DNA of 64,000 bases, from positions 1,054,001 through 1,118,000 of the forward strand of contig NZ_AP024094.1 of assembly GCF_015140455.1 (NCBI RefSeq). The letters run 5' to 3'. The translations under genes and the position numbers were made by a program. The stretch comes from Jeongeupia sp. HS-3. GTDB taxonomy: Bacteria; Pseudomonadota; Gammaproteobacteria; Burkholderiales; Chitinibacteraceae. Every line of letters starts with the position of its first letter. The stretch's first letter is position 1. The notes under the pieces are model-generated. The model did no database searches, was not told where the DNA came from, and was given only the letters and a program-made list of their open reading frames with translations. Positions 11,812-20,967 of this stretch are shown in pieces.

Positions 11812-12927
11812 ATGACGAATCTGGCTACGGCTGCAGCCCTGCAGCTGGATATGACGACCCAACTGCCGGTGTCGTCCTACTTCGACGACGCCCTTTTCCA
11901 GTTAGAGCAGGAACGCCTGTTCGCCCGTGGCCCGAAATATATCGGCCACCAGTTGATGGTCCCTGAAGTCGGCGATTACCACGTACTGGAAATGAGCAGT
12001 GGTGCGCAGTACCTCAAACGCACCGACGCGGGGGTCAAATTGCTGTCCAATATCTGCCGGCATCGGCAGGCGACCATGCTGTCCGGTCGTGGCAGCGGAA
12101 CGCATACGGTCTGCCCCTTGCATCGCTGGACTTACGATCAGCATGGCCAGTTGCTGGGTGCACCGCACTTTCCCGGTAATCCCTGCCTGCATCTGCCCGA
12201 AACCGGACTGGTGCAGTGGAACGGCTTGTTGTTCGAGAAAAATGGCCATGATATCGAGGCCGACCTCAAGGATTTGGGTGTCGCCAAGCATCTGGATTTT
12301 TCGAACTATGTTTTCCACAGCGTTCAGGTCGATGAGTACGAAGGGAACTGGAAAACCTTTATCGAGGTTTATCTCGAGGACTACCACGTCGAGCCCTTTC
12401 ACCCCGGTCTGGGCAAGTTCGTGACTTGCGACGATCTGAAGTGGGAGTTCGGCGACTGGCACTCGGTGCAGACCGTCGGCGTCAATAACGCGCTCGCCAA
12501 GCCTGGCTCCAAGGTCTACCAGGAGTGGCACAAGCAGGTGCAGGCCTATTACGGCGACAAGGTGCCCGAGCACGGCGCGATCTGGCTGACCTACTACCCG
12601 AACGTGATGGTCGAGTGGTATCCGCACACGCTGGTGATTTCGACGTTGATCCCGACCGGGCCACGTCGTTACAAGAACGTGGTCGAGTTCTACTACCCGG
12701 AAGACATTGCCTGGTTCGAGCCCGAGTTCGTCGCTGCCGAGCAGGCTGCATATGCCGAGACCGCGGTCGAGGACATCGAGATCATCAATCGCATGGAAGC
12801 TGGGCGTACCGCGCTCTACAAGGCGGGTCGCAACGAAGTCGGCCCATACCAAAGTCCGATGGAAGACGGCATGCGCCATTTCCACCAGTTCATCCGTCGC
12901 GAATTGGGCGATGCAATCGGCACTTAG
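11812..12927 (+). CDS. Rieske non-heme iron oxygenase, alpha subunit
   Basis: A 371-residue aromatic-ring-hydroxylating-type oxygenase. The Rieske [2Fe-2S] ligands are Cys82/His84 (CRHR) and Cys101/His104 (CPLH). The mononuclear iron site is His192 and His197 in DYHVEPFHP, with a likely third ligand at Asp321 (VEDIEIIN). The residue three before His192, which bridges electron transfer between subunits, is Glu189. Classical ring dioxygenases have Asp here; the carnitine monooxygenase CntA uses Glu. No ferredoxin, reductase or beta-subunit gene is adjacent, so the electron donor must be encoded elsewhere. The substrate is unknown. It is a single transcription unit ending in tandem hairpins. Confidence 0.85.
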   Translation: MTNLATAAALQLDMTTQLPVSSYFDDALFQLEQERLFARGPKYIGHQLMVPEVGDYHVLEMSSGAQYLKRTDAGVKLLSNICRHRQATMLSGRGSGTHTVCPLHRWTYDQHGQLLGAPHFPGNPCLHLPETGLVQWNGLLFEKNGHDIEADLKDLGVAKHLDFSNYVFHSVQVDEYEGNWKTFIEVYLEDYHVEPFHPGLGKFVTCDDLKWEFGDWHSVQTVGVNNALAKPGSKVYQEWHKQVQAYYGDKVPEHGAIWLTYYPNVMVEWYPHTLVISTLIPTGPRRYKNVVEFYYPEDIAWFEPEFVAAEQAAYAETAVEDIEIINRMEAGRTALYKAGRNEVGPYQSPMEDGMRHFHQFIRRELGDAIGT

Positions 12928-12940
12928 GATTTAGCCCAAT

Positions 12941-12975
12941 AGCCATGATCAATTGCAAAGTTGATCATGGCTTTC
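12941..12975 (+). terminator. First hairpin after the Rieske gene
   Basis: AGCCATGATCAA pairs perfectly with TTGATCATGGCT (12941-12952 and 12961-12972) around an 8-base loop. The T-run behind it is only two bases, so it may be an RNA-stabilising 3' hairpin rather than the terminator itself. Confidence 0.5.
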
Positions 12976-12981
12976 AAACGC

Positions 12982-13012
12982 AAAGGCAGCCGCGGGCTGC
13001 CTTTCTTTTTTC
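12982..13012 (+). terminator. Intrinsic terminator after the Rieske gene
   Basis: AAAGGCAGCC and GGCTGCCTTT form a 10-bp stem with a 3-base loop (12982-13004), followed by C and a six-T run. This is a textbook intrinsic terminator for the upstream oxygenase gene. Confidence 0.88.
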
Positions 13013-13031
13013 AATCACCATAAGCCGATCA

Positions 13032-13928
13032 ATGACCTCACCTCTTTGGCAGCGCCTGAAAAATTCCGGCCCATTCTGGATGGTGATCGCCTGCCTCAGC
13101 TTTGCCGTGATGGGGGTGTTCGTCAAACTGGGTAGTCACAGTTTCAGCACCGCGGAACTGGTGTTTTACCGTTGCTTTGCCGGTTTTGTCGGCATTTTGC
13201 TGATTGCTTTGCCGGCACGTAGTCCATTGCGGGTGTCCTGGCCTTTGCTGCAGGTTCATCTGGGGCGAAGCATCTCGGGTTTTTTATCGCTGATGCTGTA
13301 TTTTTTCGCGATCAGCCGCTTGCCGCTATCAACAGCAGTGACGCTCAACTACACCTCGCCGCTGTTTCTGATGGTGGTCTCTACCTTGTGGTACCGGCAG
13401 TGGCCGATACGCCGGCAGGTGCTGGCTATCCTGTTTGGTTTCGTGGGCGTGATTTTGCTGCTGCGGCCGGCCCTGCATGACAATGAATGGCTGGCCGGCT
13501 TGCTGGGCCTCTGTTCGGGTCTGCTGGCCAGTATCGCCTATATGAATGTGCACGAGCTGGGGCGGCGCGGCGAGCCAGAGTGGCGCACGGTGTTCTACTT
13601 TTCGCTGGTCTCGTCAATCGGCGCTGGCGTCTGGATGGCGCTGCAGCCGGGGGCGCTGGCACCGCTGACCTTGGATAATCTGTGGGTCGTGCTCGGCATG
13701 GGGACCAGCGCCACGATTGCGCAACTGTCGATGACGCGCGCGTACAGCAAGGGCAAGTCGCTGGTGGTCGCCAGTTTGGCTTATCTGACGGTGGTGTTTT
13801 CCACCTTGTTTGGCGTGCTTTTATGGGGTGAGCACCTGCCGCCGTCAAGTTATCTGGCGATCGTGCTGATTGCCGCTTGCGGGGTCGTTTCTGCCCGTTT
13901 GGGGACACGGCCGCAACGGCCGGGTTAG
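13032..13928 (+). CDS. EamA/DMT-superfamily transporter
   Basis: A 298-residue, ten-TM EamA-type transporter with two internal repeats (first MVIACLSFAVMGVFVKLG; second half LCSGLLASIAYMNVHELG, with GVLLWGEHLPPSSY near the end). It belongs to the subgroup that includes RhaT/YdcZ-like and S-adenosylmethionine uptake-like carriers, but the substrate cannot be assigned. The ATG at 13032 is internal to a longer open frame whose upstream part overlaps the oxygenase gene in another phase and is not membrane-like. It starts ~20 bp after the oxygenase terminator and ends 55 bp before surE. Confidence 0.85.
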   Translation: MTSPLWQRLKNSGPFWMVIACLSFAVMGVFVKLGSHSFSTAELVFYRCFAGFVGILLIALPARSPLRVSWPLLQVHLGRSISGFLSLMLYFFAISRLPLSTAVTLNYTSPLFLMVVSTLWYRQWPIRRQVLAILFGFVGVILLLRPALHDNEWLAGLLGLCSGLLASIAYMNVHELGRRGEPEWRTVFYFSLVSSIGAGVWMALQPGALAPLTLDNLWVVLGMGTSATIAQLSMTRAYSKGKSLVVASLAYLTVVFSTLFGVLLWGEHLPPSSYLAIVLIAACGVVSARLGTRPQRPG

Positions 13929-13935
13929 CGGTATT

Positions 13936-13963
13936 TTGTCGTGCCCGACCATCCAGCTAGAAT
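13936..13963 (+). promoter_or_regulatory. Predicted sigma-70 promoter for surE-pcm-nlpD-rpoS
   Basis: TTGTCG (13936-13941) and TAGAAT (13958-13963), 16 bp apart, lie 20 bp before the surE start and before its G-rich ribosome-binding site. Both hexamers are near consensus; untested. Confidence 0.5.
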
Positions 13964-13983
13964 AGGGCTGAGCGGGGGGACGA

Positions 13984-14730
13984 ATGCGCATACTAATTTC
14001 AAACGACGATGGTTATTTCGCACCGGGGCTGGCTGCACTGGCCGGCGTGCTGGTCGCCGCAAATCATGACGTCATGGTGTGCGCGCCAGAGCGTGATCGC
14101 AGTGGCGCGAGCAACTCGTTGACGCTGGATCGACCGCTGACCGTGCGTACCGCGCCTAACGGTTATCGCTACGTCAACGGTACGCCAACCGATTGTGTTC
14201 ACCTTGCCGCTACCGGTTTGATGGATGCACTCCCGGATATGGTGGTCTCCGGCATCAATCACGGTGCCAATATGGGGGACGACACCATCTACTCGGGCAC
14301 CGTCGCGGCAGCAACTGAAGGCTTTCTGCTGGGCGTGCCAGCGATGGCCATTTCGCTGGCATCCCGTAATCCGGTCCATTTTGAAACGGCCGCCCGGATC
14401 GCTGCGGAGTTGGTGGCGCGGGCCGTGCGCGAACCATTTCGCGGTGCCGTGCTGCTGAACGTCAATGTTCCTGACCTTCCCTACGAGGCACTGGCGGGAA
14501 CAAAGGTCACGCGGCTTGGCCGGCGGCATCGTGCCGCGCCGGTCATCAAGGATGCCAATCCGCGCGGAGAGGCCATCTGGTGGGTCGGCCCACCGGGACA
14601 TGCGGCCGACGCCGCAGAGGGTACTGACTTCCACGCTATCTCCCAAGGCCAGGTTTCGATTACGCCGTTGTCGATCGACCTCACCGCTTATCCCCAGATG
14701 GATTTCATCGAATCATGGCAGCGCGCATGA
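13984..14730 (+). CDS. surE: 5'/3'-nucleotidase, survival protein SurE
   Basis: SurE (248 aa) is a metal-dependent nucleoside-monophosphate phosphatase active in stationary phase. The metal-binding acidic pair is in the N-terminal [11 protein letters not shown], with further ligands in [13 protein letters not shown]. The length is normal. It is first in the conserved surE-pcm-nlpD-rpoS block, and its TGA overlaps the pcm start region in an ATGA arrangement. A G-rich ribosome-binding site (GCGGGGGGACG) precedes the ATG. Confidence 0.96.
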   Translation: MRILISNDDGYFAPGLAALAGVLVAANHDVMVCAPERDRSGASNSLTLDRPLTVRTAPNGYRYVNGTPTDCVHLAATGLMDALPDMVVSGINHGANMGDDTIYSGTVAAATEGFLLGVPAMAISLASRNPVHFETAARIAAELVARAVREPFRGAVLLNVNVPDLPYEALAGTKVTRLGRRHRAAPVIKDANPRGEAIWWVGPPGHAADAAEGTDFHAISQGQVSITPLSIDLTAYPQMDFIESWQRA

Positions 14731-15386
14731 ATTTCAACGCTTTTGATGGTGCCGGCATGACGTCGGCCCGCACCCGTGCCCGTATGATCGATCGCATCAA
14801 GCAGCTTGGTGTCGAGGATCAACGGGTGCTTGCCGTGATGAGTAATGTGCCAAGGCACGTCTTCGTTGACGAAGCCTTGTCGCACAAAGCATACGACGAT
14901 ACTGCGCTGCCGATCGGTCATGGCCAGACCATTTCCCAGCCCTATATCGTTGCGCGTATGACGGAGTTGGCACTTGGCGCCGCACAGCATGAAAAAGTGC
15001 TGGAAATCGGTACCGGCTGCGGTTATCAGGCCGCAGTCCTGTCGCAGCTATTCAAGACCGTCTATACCATTGAGCGGATAGGGCAGTTGAGTAAAAACGC
15101 CCGTGACCGGCTCAATCAGCTTGGCGTGCGCAATGTGCGGGTTCGGCATGGCGACGGTAGTGCCGGCATGCCGGATGCTGCGCCGTTCGATGTGATTCTG
15201 ATTGCCGCCGCCGCGCCTATCGTGCCGGAGGACCTGATCGAGCAATTGCGGCTTGGCGGCAGACTGATTTTCCCTGTGGGGGATGAGGTCCAGGAGTTGC
15301 GCATGATCGAACGCCATGAGGATGGGGTCGTCGAAACGCGGCTTGAAAAAGTGCGGTTTGTACCGCTTTTGCCCGGTCTGGCCTGA
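14727..15386 (+). CDS. pcm: Protein-L-isoaspartate O-methyltransferase
   Basis: Pcm (219 aa from this start) methylates L-isoaspartyl residues with S-adenosylmethionine, starting the repair of aged proteins. The AdoMet-binding motif I is [15 protein letters not shown], and the family N-terminal [14 protein letters not shown] and [13 protein letters not shown] blocks are intact. The ATG at 14727 overlaps the surE stop (ATGA); an in-frame ATG at 14715 would add four residues and cannot be excluded. The next gene, nlpD, begins after 117 bp, which may contain an internal promoter. Confidence 0.95.
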   Translation: MNFNAFDGAGMTSARTRARMIDRIKQLGVEDQRVLAVMSNVPRHVFVDEALSHKAYDDTALPIGHGQTISQPYIVARMTELALGAAQHEKVLEIGTGCGYQAAVLSQLFKTVYTIERIGQLSKNARDRLNQLGVRNVRVRHGDGSAGMPDAAPFDVILIAAAAPIVPEDLIEQLRLGGRLIFPVGDEVQELRMIERHEDGVVETRLEKVRFVPLLPGLA

Positions 15387-15503
15387 GCATCTGCAGTGAT
15401 TGCGCGTTGCCGCGCATCAGGCCATTATGCGCACAACCGGTCCATTTACGATTCGCTGTCGGTAACCGGTGTATCCGCTGGCAGCTAAACAAGGAGATCC
15501 TTT

Positions 15504-16421
15504 GTGAGTTGCAGGCCGCGCCTGATCGCCCCGACCGTTTTATTGCTGCTCGCCGCGTGCACCAGCACGCCGCGCCAGCCGGCGCCGATCGTTGATCATA
15601 CCAATCCGACGCCTTTGCCGGCGACAACCCCCGCGCCCGTGGCTGTGGTGCCGCCGGGGCAATATATGGTCAAGCGGGGCGATACGCTCTATCGGATCGC
15701 ACTTGATCATGGCTTGGGTTATCGCGACCTGGCCGGCTGGAACGGCCTTGCCGACTTCAATGACATCAAGGTTGGTCAAGTCCTGCGGCTGACCGCGCCA
15801 GTCGGCGCCGCCGTGGGTACGCCGGCCGGGGTCGAGGTTCGTCCCTTGGCCGACTCCGCACCGGTTGGCAGTGTCGCGCAGCCGGTTAAGTCCACGGCTA
15901 AGCCGGTGAGTACAGTCACCACAGCGTCGGCCGTTGCTGCCAAACCACAGACGGTTTCAGCGAGTAGTCCAGTTAAGACCACTTCATCTTCGGTCGCCTC
16001 TGCGCCAAAAAACACAGAAAAATCAACTGCCAAGCCTGCTTCTGGTGACGATGCCGAGGTGACAGACTGGATGGCGCCGACACCCGGCAAGCCAGGCAAA
16101 GGTTTTACCGAGGAAAATCGGGGCATTGATATTCCGGGAAGATTAGGACAATCTATCGTTGCGTCAGCGTCTGGAAAGGTTGTTTACGCGGGGTCTGGGC
16201 TTCGTGGGTATGGAAAGATGTTGATTGTTAAGCATAACAAGGAGTATTTGTCAGCTTATGCCCATAACAGCAAGCTGTTCGTCAAAGAGGGCGATAGCGT
16301 CAAGAAGGGCGAGAAAATTGCTGAAATGGGTAATACCGATACCGACCAGGTTAAGCTGCACTTTGAAATTCGCAGATATGGCAAACCGGTCGATCCCGTC
16401 AAATATATTCAGCTTGAATGA
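15504..16421 (+). CDS. nlpD: LysM / degenerate M23 (LytM) lipoprotein, NlpD
   Basis: An outer-membrane lipoprotein (305 aa). The lipobox LLAAC puts the lipidated cysteine at residue 19. A LysM peptidoglycan-binding domain (~53-97), a long Ser/Thr/Ala/Lys linker (~100-185) and a C-terminal M23 domain (~190-305) follow. The M23 domain has the NlpD-type sequence ENRGIDIPG and KLHFEIRRYGKPVDP. The first metal-binding HxxxD is missing, as in NlpD/EnvC amidase activators, so it is probably not a hydrolase but an activator of an AmiC-type amidase at division. The start is a GTG at 15504 with a clear AAGGAG ribosome-binding site. The rpoS gene begins 6 bp after its stop, and in related bacteria the main rpoS promoter lies inside nlpD. 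Confidence 0.93.
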   Translation: MSCRPRLIAPTVLLLLAACTSTPRQPAPIVDHTNPTPLPATTPAPVAVVPPGQYMVKRGDTLYRIALDHGLGYRDLAGWNGLADFNDIKVGQVLRLTAPVGAAVGTPAGVEVRPLADSAPVGSVAQPVKSTAKPVSTVTTASAVAAKPQTVSASSPVKTTSSSVASAPKNTEKSTAKPASGDDAEVTDWMAPTPGKPGKGFTEENRGIDIPGRLGQSIVASASGKVVYAGSGLRGYGKMLIVKHNKEYLSAYAHNSKLFVKEGDSVKKGEKIAEMGNTDTDQVKLHFEIRRYGKPVDPVKYIQLE

Positions 16422-16427
16422 CCGACT

Positions 16428-17396
16428 ATGAACGATCAAATCGATATGCTGGAAAACGAACCGGGTCTCGATCAAAGCGACGAGACTGAACGGGAAGAGG
16501 CGGAAGAAGAAGCTGAGGCTGAGGAGGCCAGTGGCGGTGACGGAGCCGACCATACCAGCTACGAAAGCACTGGCGATGTCACGCAGATCTACCTGAACGA
16601 GATCGGTCGCAGCCCGCTGCTGAAGCCGGACCAGGAGCGGGAGCTGGCCCGACGGGTTGTCCAGGGCGATTTTGAAGCTCGCCAGAAAATGATCGAACAC
16701 AACCTGCGCCTGGTGGTGAACATCGCCAAGCATTACATCAACCGCGGCATGACCCTGCTCGATCTGATCGAGGAAGGCAATATCGGTTTGATGCATGCGC
16801 TGGAGAAATTCGATCCCGAGCGCGGATTTCGCTTCTCGACCTATGCCACATGGTGGATCCGCCAAAGCATCGAGCGGGCCATCATGAATCAGTCGCGCAC
16901 CATCCGCTTGCCGGTGCATGTCATCAAGGAACTCAACGTCTATCTGCGTGCGCAAAGGCACCTGGAGACTCACCTTGGTTACGAGCCGACTCTGGAAGAT
17001 GTCGCGCATCTGGTTGGCAAGGATGTTGATGATGTTCGACGGATCATGGGGTTGAACGAGCGGGTTGCATCACTGGATGCGCCGCTGGATATCGATCCGA
17101 TGCTGACGATCGGTGAATCCATTCCGGACGAGCAGAACGAAGGCCCGGAGATGATTCTGCAGAATGCCGAGATTCAGCGTTATGTGCGCGAATGGCTGCG
17201 GCAGCTCAATGAAAAACAGCGCATGGTCATTGAGCGGCGTTACGGTTTGAATGGCTACGAGATCTGCACACTGGAGGATCTGGCGGCAAGCTTGAGCCTG
17301 ACACGCGAACGTGTGCGACAAATCCAGATCGAAGCGCTGGAACAGTTGCGCAGAATCCTGCGTCGCTACGGGGTATCTCGCGATGTACTGCTGTAA
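16428..17396 (+). CDS. rpoS: RNA polymerase sigma factor RpoS
   Basis: The stationary-phase/general-stress sigma factor (322 aa). After an unusually acidic N-terminus (residues ~8-40, dominated by Glu/Asp/Ala) come region 1.2 ([16 protein letters not shown]), region 2 ([17 protein letters not shown], then [15 protein letters not shown]), region 3 and region 4.2 with its helix-turn-helix ([20 protein letters not shown]). It is last in surE-pcm-nlpD-rpoS, with only 6 bp after nlpD and a weak ribosome-binding site, so coupling to nlpD translation is likely. A strong palindromic terminator follows. Confidence 0.97.
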   Translation: MNDQIDMLENEPGLDQSDETEREEAEEEAEAEEASGGDGADHTSYESTGDVTQIYLNEIGRSPLLKPDQERELARRVVQGDFEARQKMIEHNLRLVVNIAKHYINRGMTLLDLIEEGNIGLMHALEKFDPERGFRFSTYATWWIRQSIERAIMNQSRTIRLPVHVIKELNVYLRAQRHLETHLGYEPTLEDVAHLVGKDVDDVRRIMGLNERVASLDAPLDIDPMLTIGESIPDEQNEGPEMILQNAEIQRYVREWLRQLNEKQRMVIERRYGLNGYEICTLEDLAASLSLTRERVRQIQIEALEQLRRILRRYGVSRDVLL

Positions 17397-17404
17397 GTAT
17401 CGTG

Positions 17405-17444
17405 CCCAATAAAAAGCCGGCCAATTGGCCGGCTTTTTATTGGG
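17405..17444. terminator. 40-bp perfect palindromic bidirectional terminator, rpoS / dapD
   Basis: An 18-bp arm (17405-17422, containing AAAAAGCCGGCC) is followed by the four-base centre AATT and a perfectly complementary arm (17427-17444). Because the centre is itself palindromic, all 40 bp are symmetric. The flanking A5/T5 runs let it terminate both the plus (rpoS) and minus (dapD) transcripts. Confidence 0.9.
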
Positions 17445-17461
17445 CTGAATGCGCGAACTTA

Positions 17462-18283
17462 TCAAATGCCGCGTAGCAACTCGTTGATGCCGACCTTGCC
17501 GCGAGTCTTGGCATCAACCTTTTTGACGATCACGGCGCAGTATAGGCTGTACTTGCCGTCGGCCGACGGCAGGTTCCCTGACACGACAACCGAGCCTGCC
17601 GGGATGCGACCGTAGCTGACTTCGCCGGTTTCGCGGTCGTAAATCTTGGTGCTTTGGCCAATATAAACACCCATCGAAATCACTGCGCCTTCTTCAACGA
17701 TCACGCCTTCGACAACTTCCGAGCGGGCACCGATAAAGCAGTTGTCTTCAATGATGGTCGGATTGGCTTGCAGCGGCTCAAGCACGCCGCCGATGCCAAC
17801 ACCGCCGGAGAGGTGAACATTTTTGCCGATCTGGGCGCACGAACCCACTGTGGCCCAAGTGTCGACCATGGTGCCTTCGTCGACGTAAGCGCCGATGTTG
17901 ACGTAGGACGGCATCAGCACGGCGTTCTTGCCGACGAACGAGCCCTTGCGCGCGATCGCGTTAGGAACGACACGGAAACCACCTGCACGGAAGTCGGCCT
18001 CGGAGTAATCGGCAAACTTCGACGGTACTTTGTCGAAATACTGGGTGCAGCCGCCATCCATGGGTACGTTGTCGTTGATGCGGAACGACAGCAGTACGGC
18101 CTTTTTCAGCCACTGGTGGGTATGCCATGCGCCATCGATCTTTTCGGCAACGCGGAGCAGGCCCTTGTCGAGCTGGTTGATGACTTCGTTGACGGCATCT
18201 CGCAGTTCGGCAGTTGCTGATGCCGGGGTGATGTCTGCACGATTTTCAAATGCGGTTTCAATCACGGATTGCAGATTGTTCAT
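17462..18283 (-). CDS. dapD: 2,3,4,5-tetrahydropyridine-2,6-dicarboxylate N-succinyltransferase
   Basis: DapD (273 aa) adds a succinyl group from succinyl-CoA to tetrahydrodipicolinate in the lysine/meso-diaminopimelate pathway. It shows the hexapeptide left-handed beta-helix ([17 protein letters not shown], then [14 protein letters not shown]) and the conserved [15 protein letters not shown] near the C-terminus. It is downstream of dapC with an 18-bp gap, so the two consecutive pathway steps share a transcript. Confidence 0.97.
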   Translation of the reverse strand: MNNLQSVIETAFENRADITPASATAELRDAVNEVINQLDKGLLRVAEKIDGAWHTHQWLKKAVLLSFRINDNVPMDGGCTQYFDKVPSKFADYSEADFRAGGFRVVPNAIARKGSFVGKNAVLMPSYVNIGAYVDEGTMVDTWATVGSCAQIGKNVHLSGGVGIGGVLEPLQANPTIIEDNCFIGARSEVVEGVIVEEGAVISMGVYIGQSTKIYDRETGEVSYGRIPAGSVVVSGNLPSADGKYSLYCAVIVKKVDAKTRGKVGINELLRGI

Positions 18284-18301
18284 GCTGTTTTCCTTGGTGG
18301 T

Positions 18302-19492
18302 TTACGAAGATTGGGTGAAGCGAGCGATGCGTTCGGCCGCTTCCAGGCATTCTTCCTGTGAGGCAACCAGGGCAATGCGGATATATCCCGCACCTGGGTT
18401 GACGCCGTGTGCATCTCTGGCCAGGAAGGATCCGGGCAGGACGGTTACATGTTCTTGTTGGTAAAGCCGCCGAGCAAAATCGGTATCGCTACCGGGCACT
18501 TTGGCCCAAAGGTAGAACGACGCATCCGGAACATCGACCTCGAGCGCCGTTTGGAGGCGGGGTGTTACGGCTTCAAACTTGGCGGCGTACAGGCGGCGAT
18601 TCTCCTCGACGTGGGCCTCGTCATCCCACGCGACTGCGCTGGCGGCTTGAATCATGGGGCTCATCGCGCAGCCGTGATAAGTGCGGTAGAGCAGGAATTG
18701 CGCGAGCAGTCCGGCGTCGCCAGCGACGAAGCCCGAGCGCAGGCCCGGCACATTCGAGCGCTTTGAAAGCGACGAGAACATCACCAGATTCTTGTAGTCG
18801 CGACCGAGTTTTGCTGCCGCCTCAAGGCCGCCGAGCGGCTTTTCTTTGCCGAAGTAGATTTCCGAATAGCATTCGTCACTGGCGATCACAAAACCATAGC
18901 GATCCGACAGCGCGAACAGCTTCTCCCAGTCTGCGAGCGACGCTACCGCGCCGGTAGGGTTGCCAGGGGAACACACGAAAACCAGCTGGGTACGCGCCCA
19001 AATATCTTCGGGGACGGCGGCCCAATCGGGCTGGAAACGGGTTTCTGCGGTGCAGTTGACGTAGTAGGGCTCCGCCGCCGCGAGTAGCGCAGCACCCTCG
19101 TAAATTTGGTAAAAGGGGTTGGGCGAAAGCACAATCGGTTTTTTGCCGCCGCTGGTGTCGATGACGGTCTGGGCAAAGGCAAACAGGGCTTCGCGACTAC
19201 CGTTAACGGGCAGAATCTCGGTCGCAGGATTCAGTGCCGAAATGCCGTAGCGGCGCCTTGCCCAGCGGCTGATCGCCGTACGCAAGGCATCGCTGCCTTG
19301 CGTTGCCGGATATGCGGACAGGCCGTCGAAATTGGCAATGAGCGCGTCTTTAACCAGCTGCGGTGTCGGGTGTTTGGGCTCGCCAATCGACAGATTGACG
19401 TGAGCAAGCGCCGGATTTGGCGTGATGCCGGCAAAGAGCTGCCGCAGCTTCTGGAACGGGTAGGGGTGTAACTGCGCGAGATGCGGTGACAT
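18302..19492 (-). CDS. dapC: Succinyldiaminopimelate transaminase
   Basis: DapC (396 aa) is the PLP-dependent aminotransferase that follows DapD in lysine/diaminopimelate biosynthesis. It is a class I/II aminotransferase: the N-terminal HPYPFQKLRQLFAG, the LSIGEPKHPTP block, the PGNPTG loop, and the PLP-lysine region SSLSKRSNVPGLRSGF are all present. The ATG at 19492 gives the family N-terminus; the frame is open 17 codons further. Position directly upstream of dapD supports the specific DapC call over other aminotransferases. Confidence 0.93.
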   Translation of the reverse strand: MSPHLAQLHPYPFQKLRQLFAGITPNPALAHVNLSIGEPKHPTPQLVKDALIANFDGLSAYPATQGSDALRTAISRWARRRYGISALNPATEILPVNGSREALFAFAQTVIDTSGGKKPIVLSPNPFYQIYEGAALLAAAEPYYVNCTAETRFQPDWAAVPEDIWARTQLVFVCSPGNPTGAVASLADWEKLFALSDRYGFVIASDECYSEIYFGKEKPLGGLEAAAKLGRDYKNLVMFSSLSKRSNVPGLRSGFVAGDAGLLAQFLLYRTYHGCAMSPMIQAASAVAWDDEAHVEENRRLYAAKFEAVTPRLQTALEVDVPDASFYLWAKVPGSDTDFARRLYQQEHVTVLPGSFLARDAHGVNPGAGYIRIALVASQEECLEAAERIARFTQSS

Positions 19493-19555
19493 GGCGGCAG
19501 GGATTAGGGAAAACGCTGAGTATAACCCGCCAGCCGGCCCCATCGCGCTCCGTCC

Positions 19556-20092
19556 TTAGCCGTCGCTGCGGGTCAGCTGCGCGAATTGTGCGTGTAGCTT
19601 GCGCACCTTGGGCAAGACCACCGCCATACAATAGGGCTGATTGGGATGCCGGTTAAAGTAATCGTTGTGCTCGGCTTCCGCGGCATAGAAGGTGGTCGCG
19701 TCTCTTGTCTCGGTCACGATCGGTGCCGAGAACTGGCCGCCAGCCGCCAGTTCGGCCAGCTTGGCCTGCAGCGATTGCCGCTGCGCTTCGTCGTGCACGA
19801 AAACGGCCGAACGATACTGGGTGCCGCTATCGTTGCCTTGCCGGTTCAGCGTGGTGGGGTCATGGGTTGCGAAAAATACATCAAGCAGTGTTTCGTAGTC
19901 GACTTGATCGGGGTCGTAGTCGATTTGAACGGCTTCAGCATGGCCCGTCGTTCCGCTGCAGATGCTGCGGTAGTCCGGATTAGGGGTGTGGCCGCCGATA
20001 TAGCCAGAAACAACCCGTTTTACGCCGTTGATGCGCTGGAATACGGCTTCCAGACACCAAAAACAGCCACCCGCGAAAGTTGCGCGATCCAT
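19556..20092 (-). CDS. msrA: Peptide-methionine (S)-S-oxide reductase
   Basis: MsrA (178 aa) reduces methionine-S-sulfoxide in proteins. The catalytic Cys10 lies in FAGGCFWCLEAVF. The family blocks YIGGHTPNPDYRSICSGTTGHAEAV and FFATHDPTTLNRQGNDSGTQYRS are intact (given here in separate parts of the protein). The start is the ATG at 20092, 14 bp after the queF stop, so queF-msrA are probably cotranscribed. The longer open frame upstream overlaps queF and is not family-like. Confidence 0.96.
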   Translation of the reverse strand: MDRATFAGGCFWCLEAVFQRINGVKRVVSGYIGGHTPNPDYRSICSGTTGHAEAVQIDYDPDQVDYETLLDVFFATHDPTTLNRQGNDSGTQYRSAVFVHDEAQRQSLQAKLAELAAGGQFSAPIVTETRDATTFYAAEAEHNDYFNRHPNQPYCMAVVLPKVRKLHAQFAQLTRSDG

Positions 20093-20106
20093 GTCGTTCC
20101 TCTGCT

Positions 20107-20934
20107 TTATTGGCGTGCGGTACGCAGATTGGACGGCTGCGGCGCGTTGAAGTTGCTGCGGTACGGATTGATGTCCAAGCCCCCCCTGCGGGTGTAACGC
20201 GCATAAACGGAGAGCTTGAGCGGTGCACAGCTGCGCATCAGGTCGACGAAAATGCGCTCGACGCACTGCTCGTGAAATTCGTTGTGATTGCGGAACGAAA
20301 TCAGGTATCTGAGTAGTGATTCCCGGTTGATTGGCTGGCCGGTATAGCTGATCTGCACGCTGGCCCAGTCCGGTTGCCCAGTGACGAGGCAGTTGGATTT
20401 GAGCAGGTTCGAAACCAAGATTTCGTTGACCGGGCTATCTGCATCATCACAATGGAGTATGCCCGGTGCCGGGGTGTAGGTTTCGACGTCGATATCCAGA
20501 TTGTCGATGCAATAGCCATCGAGTTCGGCCAGCTTTTGTTTGCCAAAAGCCGAGGTGTCAATCAGTTCGACATGCACGGTGGCGCCTGCGGCATCGCTGA
20601 GGTCATGGCGCAGCAATTCGGCCAAAGCCTCGGCGTTGGTGAGGCGAGTCTGGTTGAAGCTATTGAGGTATAGCTTGAACGACTTGGATTCGATGATGTT
20701 CGGACTGGAGGCGGGCACCTCGAACCTGGCCAGTGCCACCTGCGGTTTGCCACGCATGTTCAGCCACGACAGCTCATAGGCGTTCCAGATATCGACGCCC
20801 ATAAACGGTAGCGTGCTGCCGAGGCCGATTTCCTCGCGCTTGCCGCTGCGCGGAATCGGGAATAGCAGGCTCGGGTCGTACTCGGCCGTGTAGCTGACGG
20901 CTTTGCCGAGCGGAGAGTGTTGTTCGTTGCTCAT
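20107..20934 (-). CDS. queF: NADPH-dependent 7-cyano-7-deazaguanine reductase
   Basis: QueF (275 aa, the long bimodular type) reduces preQ0 to preQ1 in queuosine biosynthesis. The catalytic Cys182 sits in [11 protein letters not shown]. The substrate/NADPH motif [15 protein letters not shown] is in the N-terminal module, as in the E. coli-type enzyme. It lies 33 bp downstream of lexA and 14 bp upstream of msrA on the same strand. No other queuosine genes are nearby. No preQ1 riboswitch was recognised in the short gap before it. Confidence 0.96.
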   Translation of the reverse strand: MSNEQHSPLGKAVSYTAEYDPSLLFPIPRSGKREEIGLGSTLPFMGVDIWNAYELSWLNMRGKPQVALARFEVPASSPNIIESKSFKLYLNSFNQTRLTNAEALAELLRHDLSDAAGATVHVELIDTSAFGKQKLAELDGYCIDNLDIDVETYTPAPGILHCDDADSPVNEILVSNLLKSNCLVTGQPDWASVQISYTGQPINRESLLRYLISFRNHNEFHEQCVERIFVDLMRSCAPLKLSVYARYTRRGGLDINPYRSNFNAPQPSNLRTARQ

Positions 20935-20967
20935 CGCAATCCAGAAGTCATCGGTTCAGGGCGGATT

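Noticed and set aside
15990-16421. Active M23 peptidase in NlpD
   Set aside because: The first metal-binding HxxxD is replaced (ENRGIDIPG), as in known LytM amidase activators, so it is not annotated as a hydrolase.
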